NCBI GenBank assembly: GCA_043736395.1
Contig: JAYTCQ010000072.1
Location: 1-6,357, forward strand
Direction: 5' to 3'
Length of the DNA stretch: 6,357 nt
DNA from: JAFDVL01 sp043736395
Lineage (GTDB): Bacteria > Acidobacteriota > Blastocatellia > RBC074
Shown: piece after piece, positions 6,355-6,357 of the stretch
Layout: each line of letters opens with the position of its first letter
How positions within the stretch are numbered: the first letter of the stretch is position 1
Translations under genes and position numbers: made by a program
The notes under the pieces: generated by a model
What the model saw: only the letters and a program-made list of their open reading frames with translations
What the model was told of the DNA's origin: nothing
Databases searched by the model: none

Positions 6355-6357
6355 TTT

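Overview
The window looks like a bacterial chromosome segment of moderate GC content. It holds one gene on the + strand, cut by the left edge, and three genes on the - strand. No rRNA, tRNA, CRISPR array, transposase or phage gene is visible. The combination of an exported serine hydrolase with a C-terminal DUF3471-like domain, a glutamine-synthetase-like ligase, an APC permease and a NACHT-LRR protein is compatible with Acidobacteriota (Blastocatellia/Pyrinomonadales-like). This placement is a guess from protein style and cannot be proven here.

Left part (2-1861, +): the C-terminal 619 codons of a NACHT-type STAND NTPase, a bacterial NLR-like protein. Its Walker B, sensor-1 and winged-helix signatures are followed by a helical region and a short C-terminal array of 23-residue leucine-rich repeats. 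The N-terminal effector domain and the Walker A loop lie outside the window. Proteins of this architecture include known anti-phage defence proteins. Arginine codon use and GC content change sharply in the last third of the gene, where the presumed sensor region lies.

Centre and right (6354 down to 1933, -): an APC-superfamily amino-acid/amine permease, then after 29 bases a secreted class-C beta-lactamase-fold serine hydrolase, then after 139 bases a glutamine-synthetase-like gamma-glutamyl ligase. The three point the same way and may form one transcription unit. The permease plus ligase pair suggests uptake and gamma-glutamylation of an amine (polyamine, ethanolamine or a related compound) as the first step of its catabolism. 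The serine hydrolase has no obvious role in that pathway. The 139-base gap before the ligase holds an inverted repeat with perfect 21-base arms built from 9-base near-repeats. It is the most striking non-coding structure in the window.

The NACHT gene and the ligase gene converge on a 71-base AT-rich gap. That gap may mark the border between a defence (accessory) segment and an ordinary metabolic segment.
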